From: Pseudonocardia hierapolitana | GTDB lineage: Bacteria; Actinomycetota; Actinomycetes; Mycobacteriales; Pseudonocardiaceae | Reading direction: 5' to 3' | Assembly (NCBI RefSeq): GCF_007994075.1 | Contig: NZ_VIWU01000001.1 | Coordinates: 744,001-808,000 of the forward strand | DNA length: 64,000 nt | Part shown: positions 51,560 through 59,619 of the stretch, piece by piece | Numbering within the stretch: the first letter of the stretch is position 1 | Layout: every line of letters begins with the position of its first letter | Made by a program: the position numbers and the translations under genes | Notes under the pieces: generated by a model | Database searches by the model: none | Told to the model about the DNA's origin: nothing | What the model saw: only the letters and a program-made list of their open reading frames with translations

Positions 51560-52270
51560 TCAGCCTCCCAGGTACGCGCGACGGATCTCGTCCATGCCCT
51601 TGAGCTCGGCAGACGTGCCAGTGAGCACGTTGCGTCCGGTCTCCAGGACCGTCGCGCTGTCGACGAGGGTGAAGGCGAGGTTGGCGTTCTGCTCGACCAC
51701 CAGCATGGCGATGCCCGACTCGACCCGCAGGCGCCGGATCGCGTCGTAGACCTTCTTCGCGGTGCTGGGCGCGAGGCCGAGCGAGGCCTCGTCGAGGAGC
51801 AGCAGTCGCGGTTTGGACATGATCGCCCGGGCCACCGCGAGCATCTGCTGCTCTCCGCCCGACAGGGCCGACGCATTCGACCTGATGCGCTCGCGCAGGT
51901 TCGGGAACAGGTCGAGGCAGTACTCGATGTCCTCGTCGATGCCCTTGCCGTCCTTGCGCAGGTACGCGCCGACCCGCAGGTTCTCGCGGACGGTGAGGTC
52001 GCCGAGCGTGCCGCGTCCTTCCGGCACGTGGGCGATGCCGAGCGCGGCGACCCGGTCGGGCCGCAGGCCGCGGATGTCCTTGCCCGCGAAGACGATGCGG
52101 CCACCCGCGCGGACGGTGCCACTGATCGCACGGAGGGTGGTGGTCTTGCCGGCCCCGTTGGCGCCGAGGATGCCGAAGGCCCCGTTCTCGGGAACGCTCA
52201 GCGACACGCCGTCCAGCACCTGCACCGGGCCGTAGGACGCCGTGACGTCCTCGAGCTCAAGCAGCGTCAT
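51560..52270 (-). CDS. livF: Branched-chain amino acid type ABC transporter ATPase (LivF-like)
   Basis: 236 residues. Walker A GANGAGKTTTLRAI, signature LSGGEQQMLAVARAIM, Walker B LLLLDEASLGLAP and H-loop as Gln (VVEQNANLAF), normal for LivF. Shares 14 bases with the end of livG. Works with LivG as the ATPase pair. Confidence 0.94.
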   Translation of the reverse strand: MTLLELEDVTASYGPVQVLDGVSLSVPENGAFGILGANGAGKTTTLRAISGTVRAGGRIVFAGKDIRGLRPDRVAALGIAHVPEGRGTLGDLTVRENLRVGAYLRKDGKGIDEDIEYCLDLFPNLRERIRSNASALSGGEQQMLAVARAIMSKPRLLLLDEASLGLAPSTAKKVYDAIRRLRVESGIAMLVVEQNANLAFTLVDSATVLETGRNVLTGTSAELKGMDEIRRAYLGG

Positions 52271-53039
52271 CCGCGGCGTCCTTGCCGATGTACGCCTCGA
52301 TGACCCGGGGGTCGGACTGCGCCTCGGCGGCCGTCCCCTCCATGAGCTTGGCGCCGTGGTCGAGCACGACGACGCGGTCGGTGAGGGAGGCGATGAGGCC
52401 CATGTTGTGCTCGACGATGACGACCGTGATGTCGTCGTCCGCGCGCAGGCGCCGGACGGTCGCGATCAGGTGCTCCACCTCGGCGTGCGGAAGGCCGGCG
52501 GCAGGCTCGTCGAGGAGCAGCAGCGTCGGCTTCATGAGCAGCGCGCGGCAGAGCTCGACGCCCTTGTGGAGGCCGTGCGAGAGCTCGTCGGCCGGCAGGT
52601 GCGCGGCCCATCCGAGGGCGTTGCGCTCCAGCAGGTCGAGCGCCTCGGCACGCAGTTCCTTCTCCGCGCGCCGTGTACGGGGCAGCCGCAGCGACCACTC
52701 CAACGGCCCGCCGGGGAGTCGGGAGTGGGCGCCGAGCAGCACGTTCTCGAGCACCGTCTCCCGCAGCTGGAGCGCGGGATGCTGGAACGTCCGGGCCAGG
52801 CCGTGCCGGGCGAGCGTCGCCGGGCGCGCGCCCTGCACCTCGGTGTCGTCGATCCGCACGGTCCCCGCGGTCGGCTTGTAGTGCCCGCTGATGCAGTTGA
52901 ACAGCGAAGTCTTGCCCGCACCGTTGGGCCCGACGAGTCCGAAGATCTGCCCCGGCTCGACGGCGAAACTCACGTTCTGCAGCACCTTGATGCCGCCGAA
53001 CTGCAGACTCACGTCCTGCAAGGTCAGCTGAGCCGCCAT
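52257..53039 (-). CDS. livG: Branched-chain amino acid type ABC transporter ATPase (LivG-like)
   Basis: 260 residues. Walker A GPNGAGKTSLFNCISG, Walker B LLLLDEPAAGLPH and H-loop VIVEHNMGL are normal. The signature motif reads LSHGLHKGVELCRAL, lacking the usual Q or R after the second Gly. It is the first gene of the operon, and its ATG is 17 bases beyond a purine-rich site. A promoter lies somewhere in 53040-53300. Confidence 0.93.
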   Translation of the reverse strand: MAAQLTLQDVSLQFGGIKVLQNVSFAVEPGQIFGLVGPNGAGKTSLFNCISGHYKPTAGTVRIDDTEVQGARPATLARHGLARTFQHPALQLRETVLENVLLGAHSRLPGGPLEWSLRLPRTRRAEKELRAEALDLLERNALGWAAHLPADELSHGLHKGVELCRALLMKPTLLLLDEPAAGLPHAEVEHLIATVRRLRADDDITVVIVEHNMGLIASLTDRVVVLDHGAKLMEGTAAEAQSDPRVIEAYIGKDAADDAA

Positions 53040-53340
53040 TGACCGCCTCTCCCACCGTTGCCGCTGCGCATCGGGCGTGCGGGCCCCCGCCCGTGACGGG
53101 GAACCTAACGTCGTCGTACGGGTGCGTCGCCCAGCCGACACAGCACCGTTACCAAGGTGCCGCCGACGCACGCGCCGGGATCGGCAGGTCGGTGCCCGGT
53201 ACCGGACGAGCCACGCGCCTCACGCGCGGTCTCCGGCTTCCCGGGCGACGCCCTCTAGGAACCGGTCCTCGGCCACCCGTCGACGACCGACTGCGCGAGT
53301 CCTCAGCGGAGATCACGGCGCCCGACGCCGCGACCACGGA
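53040..53340. promoter_or_regulatory. Upstream region of the liv operon with nested inverted repeats
   Basis: No gene is seen. GTGCGTCG (53122-53129) is repeated inverted at 53164-53171, and inside it GCACC (53143) pairs with GGTGC (53156). These could be regulator sites. TTAGGT around 53105 on the minus strand could be a -10 box; no matching -35 is clear. Confidence 0.3.
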
Positions 53341-53344
53341 CGCC

Positions 53345-53700
53345 GGGGTGCGCCCTCCTCCAGCGGTCGAGCAGCAGCGGAGTGGCGACACCGAGCGGGC
53401 ACACGACGCTGGCCCCGATGCCGCGGTCGCCGTAGGTCACCGCCAGCCGCTCGGCGAAGGCCACCGCCTCGTGCTTGGTCACGGTGTAGGGGGCGTCGCC
53501 GGGGGTCGTGAGCAGGCCGGCCGGGAGGCGACCGTCATCAGGTGGCCCCGGCCGCGCTCCAGCATCGAGGGCAGCACCGCGCGGGTGGCGTGGACGTGCG
53601 CGAGGACGTTGACGGCGAAGATCCGCCGCACGCCGTTGAGGTGCACCTCTGTGGTCAGGGCGAGCCGGCCGTCCTCGACGGAGTCCGCCAGCTGGTTCAG
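53345..53700 (-). pseudogene. Fragment of a short-chain dehydrogenase gene
   Basis: Reading the minus strand: [34 protein letters not shown], then after a one-base frameshift near 53530, [34 protein letters not shown]. The YTVTK active-site and the Ser position are present, but the cofactor-binding N-terminus is gone and the C-terminus becomes random. Confidence 0.75.
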
Positions 53701-53801
53701 GTGGGATATATTGTGGCTCCGATCATGGGCGCGCCTTGCGCCAGCGGTGGTGTCAGCGATTCCGCCAAGCGAGCGGGGAGATCGACTGAGCCGAGCCGCG
53801 G

Positions 53802-54130
53802 TCAGCGCCGGTCGGGCTCCCGTGGGGAGCGCCGCCCCGGCCGGCCCACCTCGATCCCGCCGTCGGCGAGGATCCGACGCGCCTTCACCAGCTTGTAGAC
53901 GAACAGCACGACCGCGGCCACCACGCCGGCGTCGTCGACCAGGCCGAGCGGGCCGAGGATCGCCTCCGGCACCAGGTCGATCGGGGAGATGAGGTAGAGC
54001 GCCGCTCCGCCCATCGCGACCAGCCCGCGCGGGGGATGCGGTAGCGCCACATCAGATAGCCGACGACCAGCGTGAGCAGCAGTGCCAGCACGCCGACGAT
54101 CCACACGGTGGTGCGCAGCCAGTCGGGCAT
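53802..54130 (-). pseudogene. Frameshifted DUF1232 (YkvA-like) membrane protein
   Basis: MPDWLRTTVWIVGVLALLLTLVVGYLMWRYRIP (start 54130) continues in another frame as RGLVAMGGAALYLISPIDLVPEAILGPLGLVDDAGVVAAVVLFVYKLVKARRILADGG. The second part is the DUF1232 core with SPIDLVPE. One lost base near 54035 explains the break; a sequencing error cannot be excluded. Confidence 0.8.
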
Positions 54131-54172
54131 GACTGCAGTCTGCCGCGGCCGGTCCCGGCGCGCCGGGTCTGG

Positions 54173-54430
54173 CTACCCGGCCCGCTCGGCCCGGTCCAGC
54201 AGTGGCCGGGCCGCGGCCAGCGTGGCCAGCCCGGCCGCGGCCCACAGTCCGGCGCACAGCACGATCGCGTGCTCGACGCCCAGCCACTCCCAGCGCCCGA
54301 CAGCGCTGCGAGCTGCGCACCGCAGTTCGTGGAGCCACACCCGGGCCCCGCCGCGGTCGGCGGCTTCGGCGAGGTGGAGGGCCGGCATCCGGTACAGCCA
54401 GTCCGACAGCGCGGTTTCGCGCAGCTCGTT
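54173..54430 (-). pseudogene. C-terminal fragment of an unidentified membrane protein
   Basis: The frame reads LRETALSDWLYRMPALHLAEAADRGGARVWLHELRCAARSAVGRWEW, then one hydrophobic helix (AIVLCAGLWAAAGLATLAAARPLL). It has no start codon with a ribosome-binding site and no upstream continuation. Family not recognised. Confidence 0.4.
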
Positions 54431-54880
54431 CGCGGTGAGGTTCGGAAACGCTTCGTCCTCGTGCGCTACGAAGCCACCGTGCAGATCATTGCGATCGAAG
54501 TCTGGCTACGCCGACTGGCCGACACCATTTCCAGGCCATGTCCTGGTATTGCAACGGCATCTACAGATCACCGCAGGTCAGGGCGATGTACGCTGAGCCG
54601 GGCTGACCAGCGGCACGACGCTGTAGGGCCAGGGATCGCCTGTCAAAGTCGTTGAGCGTATGGCTATTGGCTGTTGGCTGCCCGCCGCGCCCACCTCGCG
54701 CGGCAGCAGCGCGGGTCGAGGCGCCCTCCATGCGCGGCGCGACCAGGGAGGGGTGGGAGTGATGATCCGGCGGCAGCGTGAGCGACGGAGCCACCGATCT
54801 GACGTCAGACGTAGGAGAGTCCCAGTCTGCTCGACAGCGCTACTGTGGCGCCCGCGCCGGGGGGCATGTGCCCCTCGCCC
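54431..54880. other. Gene-free stretch before the second attachment-like site
   Basis: No credible gene. On the minus strand at 54567-54579 the 13-mer GACCTGCGGTGAT is identical to the sequence just downstream of tRNA-Leu (47184-47196), followed by further partial similarity. Confidence 0.4.
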
Positions 54881-54970
54881 CTCGGACACCAGATCAAGTC
54901 TATGACCAGCAGGTTTCCTGCAATGGCCTACGTTCCTTACGTGTATGCCCTGGTCACAGGCGTGGGGGAT
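54881..54970 (+). repeat. Second attachment-like site with element left-end sequence
   Basis: CTCGGACAC matches the tRNA-Leu 3' end. The next 18 bases match the DNA after the tRNA at 16 positions. After a diverged middle, TGGTCACAGGCGTGGGGG matches TGGTCAGAGGCGTGGGGG at 47231-47248 at the same distance. TGACCAG and CTGGTCA (54903 and 54950) are inverted, possible recombinase-arm sites. Confidence 0.6.
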
Positions 54971-55029
54971 CTAGTACCACTGGAACACACCCGCCCAGGC
55001 GCGCACGAGTCTGGCGCGGCTGATTCTCG

Positions 55030-55345
55030 GTAGTTCGGTTGCGCACGGGTTGTTCTATCGCCTGTGCCGCTTCGGCCGGATCCTCGTGCTCCCAGATCCT
55101 GACGACAACCCAACCCGCCGCCGCGAGCTGGGTTGTCGGTGTCACGGTCGTGGCGGGCGATGCCACGGACCACGGAGCTTCAGACGCCACCAGCTTGTGT
55201 TGGGCTTGGGCAGATGGTTGTGGTCAGGACAGGTGTGCCAGAAGCTGTCATCGACGAACGCCGCGATCCTCGCCCCGCGCAGCAAGATGTCGACGCGCCG
55301 ACGGCGGTTCCCGACCCGGCCGGCGCCCTCGATGCCGCCGAGCTC
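55030..55345 (-). pseudogene. Frameshifted vsr (very short patch repair endonuclease) remnant
   Basis: Minus-strand pieces: VDILLRGARIAAFVDDSFWHTCPDHNHLPKPNTSWWRLKL, then in another frame DRDTD and QLAAAGWVVVRIWEHEDPAEAAQAIE. The FVD-FWH-CP catalytic region and the WEHE end of Vsr are clear. The N-terminal third is missing and there is at least one frameshift near 55160. No cytosine methyltransferase gene is nearby. Confidence 0.8.
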
Positions 55346-55662
55346 GGGCGCGGCATCAGTCGACGACGCGCGCCACCGTCACGACCTCACCGGCCGGCTC
55401 CGGAAGCGCCCGGCTCTGCGCTCGTCCGGGCCCCCCGAGGTCGAGAGGCGAACGGACCGGCGCGGTCGAGGCGATCGTGCTCGGTGAACGTGGTGCCGAT
55501 GGTTCAGGCGCCCTCGCGACAGCACGGCGCGCCGTCCGGTTTTCCACCGACTGCGCACGACAACCCCCGCGCACCCCTGGGTCTGCACCGGCCCGTCGAC
55601 CATCTCGGAGAGGTCGGATGGAAAGACCCCCGTCGTCCGCGCTCGCCCGTTCCGTACGGCGG
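55346..55662. other. Gene-free stretch downstream of the LacI-family gene
   Basis: No supported gene. Frames on both strands are Arg/Pro-rich without motifs. It separates the vsr remnant from the regulator stop codon. Confidence 0.4.
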
Positions 55663-56685
55663 TCAGGGAGGCGGGGCGGCAGTGGTAGCGCGGACGACCA
55701 GGCGGGGCGGGATGACCAGCTCCCGTTGTGTGACCGGGCTGTGGCCCAGCCGGTCGGCCGCGCGTGAGACGGCCAGGGTGGTGATCTGCTCGGTGTCCTG
55801 GGCGATGGTGGTCAGGTTGATGGTGGACAGGCGGGCGAGGCGGCTGTCGTCGTAGCCGATCACGCTGATGTCGTCGGGCACGGACAGGCCGGCGCGGTGC
55901 AGCACGTCGAGCACGCCGAGGGCGCAGCGGTCGTTGAACACCGTCACGGCGGTCGGCGGGGGGTTGGCGTCGAGCAGGGCGCGGGCTGCGGTTGCGCCGT
56001 CGTCCTCGGTGAGCCCGCCGGTCAGGACACGGGTTTCGGTGTCGAGGCCGTGGCGGCGCATGGCTTCGCGGTAGCCGCGGCGGCGCTCGGCGGCCCCCGG
56101 CGCGCGGCCGCCGTCGATGTGGGCGATGCGCCGGTGGCCGCGGGTGACGAGGTGGTCCACGGCCTGACGCAGCCCCTCGGCGTCGTCGGTGCGGACGACG
56201 TCCAGATCGCGGTGGCGGGCTGCCCGGGCGACGACCACGACGGGCTGGTGGGCGGCGATCCCGGCGAGGTAGGACGTGGGAGCGTGCGGGCCGAGCAGGA
56301 TGAGCGCTTCGCACCGGTCCTGTAGCAGGCTCGCGACGGCGCGCCGCTCGTGGCGGCCCGGGGTGACGGCGCTGAGTGCCAGCTCGTAGCCGACCTCGTC
56401 GGCGGCGGTGTAGAGGCCGCTGACGAGGTCGCCGTGGAACGCGTGCTGGACCCCGAACACGACACCGAGCAGACGGCTGCGGCTGCTGCGCAGCAGCCGG
56501 GCGCGGGTGTCGGGGCGATAGCCCAGCTCGTCCGCGGCTTGCAGGACCCGCCGCCGCGACTCCGCGCTCGCGCCAGGGGCGTCGCGGATCACGATCGACA
56601 CCAGCGCGACGGACACCCCGGCCCGCGCGGCGACATCGGCCAGGGTCGGCCGTCGCGCGCTGCCCGGCCGCGCTGCTGGACCCAC
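55663..56685 (-). CDS. LacI-family transcriptional regulator
   Basis: 340 residues from a GTG. HTH and hinge: RPTLADVAARAGVSVALVSIVIRDAPGASAESRRRVLQAADELGYRPDTRARLLRSSRS. The periplasmic-binding-like sensor includes GVVFGVQHAFHGDLVSGLYTAADEVGYEL and DDISVIGYDDSRLARLSTINLTTIAQD. It is divergent from the IolG-like operon, with two identical palindromes between, so it most likely represses that operon and itself until a sugar or its derivative binds. Confidence 0.94.
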   Translation of the reverse strand: MGPAARPGSARRPTLADVAARAGVSVALVSIVIRDAPGASAESRRRVLQAADELGYRPDTRARLLRSSRSRLLGVVFGVQHAFHGDLVSGLYTAADEVGYELALSAVTPGRHERRAVASLLQDRCEALILLGPHAPTSYLAGIAAHQPVVVVARAARHRDLDVVRTDDAEGLRQAVDHLVTRGHRRIAHIDGGRAPGAAERRRGYREAMRRHGLDTETRVLTGGLTEDDGATAARALLDANPPPTAVTVFNDRCALGVLDVLHRAGLSVPDDISVIGYDDSRLARLSTINLTTIAQDTEQITTLAVSRAADRLGHSPVTQRELVIPPRLVVRATTAAPPP

Positions 56686-56706
56686 GCGCGCACCATACCC
56701 GTCCCG

Positions 56707-56722
56707 CCTAGAACGTTCTAGG
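56707..56722. promoter_or_regulatory. LacI-family operator O1
   Basis: CCTAGAACGTTCTAGG, a perfect 16-bp palindrome 22 bases from the regulator start. AT-rich core in GC-rich surroundings, with the central CG typical of LacI-family sites. Confidence 0.85.
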
Positions 56723-56772
56723 GATGGGCCTTGACGGGACGGCCCTCCTACCTCAACCTTTTGACATCTGTA

Positions 56773-56784
56773 TAGAACGTTCTA
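56773..56784. promoter_or_regulatory. LacI-family operator O2
   Basis: TAGAACGTTCTA repeats the core of O1 66 bases away, about six helical turns, which would allow looping. TATAGA (56771-56776), a possible -10 box for the sugar operon, overlaps it. TTGACA at 56761 is also close. The site ends 17 bases before the start codon and blocks the promoter if bound. Confidence 0.85.
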
Positions 56785-56801
56785 GGCCCAAGGAGGAGCG
56801 G

Positions 56802-57833
56802 ATGAGCGCGGTCATCGAGGGCCGGCCGATCGGGCTGGCCTTGATCGGGTCAGGGCGGATGGGAACGTTCCACGCCGCGACGCTCGCCCGGCGGATCCCG
56901 GGAGCACGGTTGGTGGCGGTGGCGGATCCGGCGCCGGGAGCGGCCCGGCGGATCACCGCCGACCTCGGGATGGGCCGGGACCACACCGATCCGGTGGAGG
57001 TGTTCGAGGACGCGGAGGTGGACGCGGTGGTGATCGCCGCACCGGCCCGGTTCCACGCCGATCTGGTTGTCGCGGCGGCCGGGGCGGGCAAGGGCGTGTT
57101 CTGCGAGAAGCCGATGGCGCTCTCGCTCGCCGACGCGGACCGGGCGATCGACGCCGCTCGCGCCGCCGGGGTGGTGCTGCAGGTGGGGTTCAACCGTCGG
57201 TTCGCACCGGACTGGCGGGCCGCCCGAGCGCTGCTCGACAACGGCGAGCTGGGCACCCCGCGGTTGCTGCGCTCGGTCACCCGCGACCCCGGTGGGTTCG
57301 ACCCGTCTCGAGTGCCACCGGACACGATCTTCAACGAGACCTTGATCCACGACTTCGACTCGCTGCGGTTCCTCAACCCGGGAGCGGAAGCGGTCGAGGT
57401 GTACGCCACCGCGGACGCGCTGGTCGAGCCCGCCTGGCGAGAGCGTGGCCTGCTCGACACCGCGGTCGTCGTGGTGCGGTTCGCCAACGGGGCCACCGGG
57501 GTCGCCGAGGCCTGCTTCGAGGCCGCCTACGGCTACGACGTCCGCGCCGAGGTGTTCGGCTCCGGCGGCATGGCCACGATGGGCGACGGCCGCCGCACCG
57601 GGATGGTGTTCTCCGACGCGGCCGGCAGAACGGTCGAGACGGCCCGTAGCGACCAGGAGCTCCTGGCCGACGCGTACGTCGCCGAGCTGGCCGCGTTCGT
57701 CGGCGCCGTCCGCGGCTCGGCGCCGCCGCCCGTCGGCGGCGAGGATGCCCGCGCGGCGTTGGCGATCGCGCTGGCCGCGGCCGAGTCGGTGCGTGCGGGC
57801 CGCCCGGTGCGAATCGAGGAGGTTGCCAAATGA
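56802..57833 (+). CDS. Gfo/Idh/MocA-family dehydrogenase (inositol 2-dehydrogenase-like)
   Basis: 343 residues; AAGGAGGAG precedes the ATG by 3 bases. Rossmann motif GLALIGSGRMGTFHAATLARRIPGARLVAVADP; the catalytic Lys is in CEKPMALS (EKP motif); VGFNRRFAPDW and NETLIHDFDSLRFL (with the active-site Asp/His) are typical of IolG. It oxidises a polyol or sugar with NAD. It overlaps the next gene by 4 bases. The exact sugar is unknown. Confidence 0.92.
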   Translation: MSAVIEGRPIGLALIGSGRMGTFHAATLARRIPGARLVAVADPAPGAARRITADLGMGRDHTDPVEVFEDAEVDAVVIAAPARFHADLVVAAAGAGKGVFCEKPMALSLADADRAIDAARAAGVVLQVGFNRRFAPDWRAARALLDNGELGTPRLLRSVTRDPGGFDPSRVPPDTIFNETLIHDFDSLRFLNPGAEAVEVYATADALVEPAWRERGLLDTAVVVVRFANGATGVAEACFEAAYGYDVRAEVFGSGGMATMGDGRRTGMVFSDAAGRTVETARSDQELLADAYVAELAAFVGAVRGSAPPPVGGEDARAALAIALAAAESVRAGRPVRIEEVAK

Positions 57834-58624
57834 CCGGTTTCCGGCTGGCGGTCTGCGCCGAGATGGTGTTCCTCGACCTGCCGATCGAGGAGCGGGTGCG
57901 GCGCATCGCCGACCTCGGGTTCGAGGTCGAGATCTGGGGCTGGACCACCAAGGACACCGCCGCTCTCGCCAGGACCGGGGCGACGTTCTCCTCGATGACC
58001 GGCTACGTCCACGGCACCCTGGCCGACCCGGACGGAGCGAACGAGCTCCTGCGGACCGCGGAGCGGTCCCTGCGGATCGCCGAGGAGCTCGACTGCCCCC
58101 GGCTCAACGTGCACGGCACCGGGCTCGACGAGCGTGGTTCGCCGGTGGTGGCGTCGCAGGTCGTGACGCCGGGAATGTGGCTGACCGCCGCCCGGACCCT
58201 CACCCGGCTCGCCCAGCTCGGGGAGCGAGCCGGGCGCGTGTTCACCCTGGAGAACCTCAACACCGCCGTCGACCACCCCGGGGTGCCGTTCGCCACGGCA
58301 GCGGACGCCCTCACCCTCGTCGAGGCGGTCGACAACCCCCACCTGCGGCTCAACCTCGACCTCTACCACGCCCAGATCGGTGAGGGAAACCTCATCCGGC
58401 TCGTCGAGCGTGCGCTGCCGCACGTCGGCGAGATCCAGGTGGCCGACGTTCCCGGCCGCCGCGAACCCGGCACCGGTGAGATCAACTACCCCGCGATCGC
58501 CACAGCCCTGAACCGCCTCGGCTACACCGGCGTCGTCGCCCTCGAAGGCTGGGCCTCGGCCGACCCCCTCCAGGCGCTCGAACGGTTCCGCGCCGCGTTC
58601 ACCGTTCCGACGCACGCGGCGTAG
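57830..58624 (+). CDS. TIM-barrel isomerase (hydroxypyruvate isomerase / IolE-like)
   Basis: 264 residues. AP endonuclease 2-type barrel: FTLENLNTAVDHPGVPF, LRLNLDLYHAQIGEGNLIRL and VGEIQVADVPGRREPGTGEINYPAIATAL match hydroxypyruvate isomerase motifs and keep the metal ligands Glu, Asp and His. Second gene of the sugar operon. Together with the dehydrogenase it probably handles the keto product of an unusual sugar or polyol. No transporter gene is in the operon. Confidence 0.9.
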   Translation: MTGFRLAVCAEMVFLDLPIEERVRRIADLGFEVEIWGWTTKDTAALARTGATFSSMTGYVHGTLADPDGANELLRTAERSLRIAEELDCPRLNVHGTGLDERGSPVVASQVVTPGMWLTAARTLTRLAQLGERAGRVFTLENLNTAVDHPGVPFATAADALTLVEAVDNPHLRLNLDLYHAQIGEGNLIRLVERALPHVGEIQVADVPGRREPGTGEINYPAIATALNRLGYTGVVALEGWASADPLQALERFRAAFTVPTHAA

Positions 58625-58995
58625 CCGAGGTCAGCGCCTCCCGTCTCGCGCCCGGGCCCGAATGTGGGATGCGGCCGGACGGCGGGGCCTGACATGATCA
58701 TCGTCATGGTGCTCGAACTCCTGTACGCCTGATCCGAGGCGCATCCCCACCGCCGCCGCAATGGCGCGCGGGTTGTCGTCCTGCCCGTTCCCGTACGGGA
58801 GTTCCGATGAGCACGTCTTGATGTCCACCTCCGCCGCGCACGGTCACGTGCACCCCAACCTCGCCCGGCGAGCGAGGCGATCGGTTCCACCGAGCCCGAC
58901 CGTTCGCGGAGGCTGCGTCCCGTCCAGGTCGGCGTGACGTGCCGGCCCAGCGACTCGGTGCTCGCTCACGAAGACCGGCGGCACCAGCCGCTACG
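58625..58995. other. Gene-free stretch
   Basis: About 370 bases between the sugar operon and the toxin-antitoxin pair. One short minus-strand frame (58631-58828) lacks motifs and a ribosome-binding site. Nothing else is visible. Confidence 0.4.
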
Positions 58996-59025
58996 TTCGC
59001 AGGTGAGTATGGCCGTCCGTATGAT
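58996..59025 (+). promoter_or_regulatory. Leaderless promoter of the toxin-antitoxin pair
   Basis: TTCGCA (58996-59001), an 18-base spacer and TATGAT (59020-59025), then 7 bases to the ATG at 59033. CCGTATG is repeated twice across the -10 region (59017 and 59029) and may be the antitoxin binding site. Confidence 0.6.
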
Positions 59026-59032
59026 GCTCCGT

Positions 59033-59269
59033 ATGCAGAAGGAGCGTCTGACGGTCAGCCTGGATGCAGGGGTGGCGGCGCATGTGCGGCAATGCGGCGC
59101 GCGCAGTCGCGGTGGCGCGTCGGGCTACCTCGAGCGGCTGGTGCGTGAAGACCAGCTGCGCGAGGGCGTGGACGCGATGGCCCGCTGGTACGCGCAGCAC
59201 CCCGGCTACGCCGAGGACGCGGAGGCCGAGCGGGCTGCCGCTGCGGACGAGCTGGGCGAGAGCGCGTGA
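59033..59269 (+). CDS. Ribbon-helix-helix antitoxin of a MazEF-like pair
   Basis: 78 residues. The start KERLTVSLDAGVAAHVRQCGARSRGGASGYLERLVRE has the ribbon-helix-helix pattern seen in antitoxins of actinobacterial MazF toxins; the acidic tail (EDAEAERAAAADELGE) should cover the toxin. Start at 59033 is chosen from the promoter position; a start 8 codons earlier is possible. It overlaps the toxin gene by 4 bases (GTGA). Confidence 0.85.
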   Translation: MQKERLTVSLDAGVAAHVRQCGARSRGGASGYLERLVREDQLREGVDAMARWYAQHPGYAEDAEAERAAAADELGESA

Positions 59270-59571
59270 GGCGTGGCGAGGTCTGGCACTACGAGCCGGT
59301 GATCGCGCGAGCCGGCCAGTCCACCACCCGGTTGATCGTGTCCGCGGACTCGATCAACCGTAACGAGGCGCTCCCGGTCGTGTACGTGATGCACGTAGTC
59401 GACTCCGACCCGGCCTCGCTGCTGGCCGTGCGGATCGGCGAGCAGGGATGGGCCCTGGCCACCGAGATCGACCGTCCCGTGCGCAAGCGGCTCACCGAGA
59501 AGCTCGGGGAAGCCACGACCGCGGAGATGGAACAGGTCGACGCCGCCCTGCGCGCAGTCTTCGACGTCTAG
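59266..59571 (+). CDS. MazF/PemK-family toxin endoribonuclease
   Basis: 101 residues from a GTG. MRRGEVWHYEP, RLIVSADSINRNEALPVVYVMHV and RIGEQGWALATEIDRPVRKRLTEKLG follow the PemK/MazF barrel. The Arg and Thr/Ser residues of the RNA-cleaving site appear at the expected places. It cuts RNA at short motifs. Placed near the end of the second integrated element, it may stabilise that DNA. Confidence 0.9.
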   Translation: MRRGEVWHYEPVIARAGQSTTRLIVSADSINRNEALPVVYVMHVVDSDPASLLAVRIGEQGWALATEIDRPVRKRLTEKLGEATTAEMEQVDAALRAVFDV

Positions 59572-59619
59572 GCCCCCGGGCCATCTCCGGGCCATCTCCG
59601 GGTCAGCGTCCGAGGCGAG
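59572..59619. other. Short tandem repeat after the toxin gene
   Basis: GGGCCATCTCC occurs twice in direct succession (59578-59599), probably a small duplication. Confidence 0.5.

Noticed and set aside
58631..58828. 65-codon minus-strand frame after the sugar operon
   Set aside because: No motif, no ribosome-binding site and no conserved neighbour role; not enough support for a gene.
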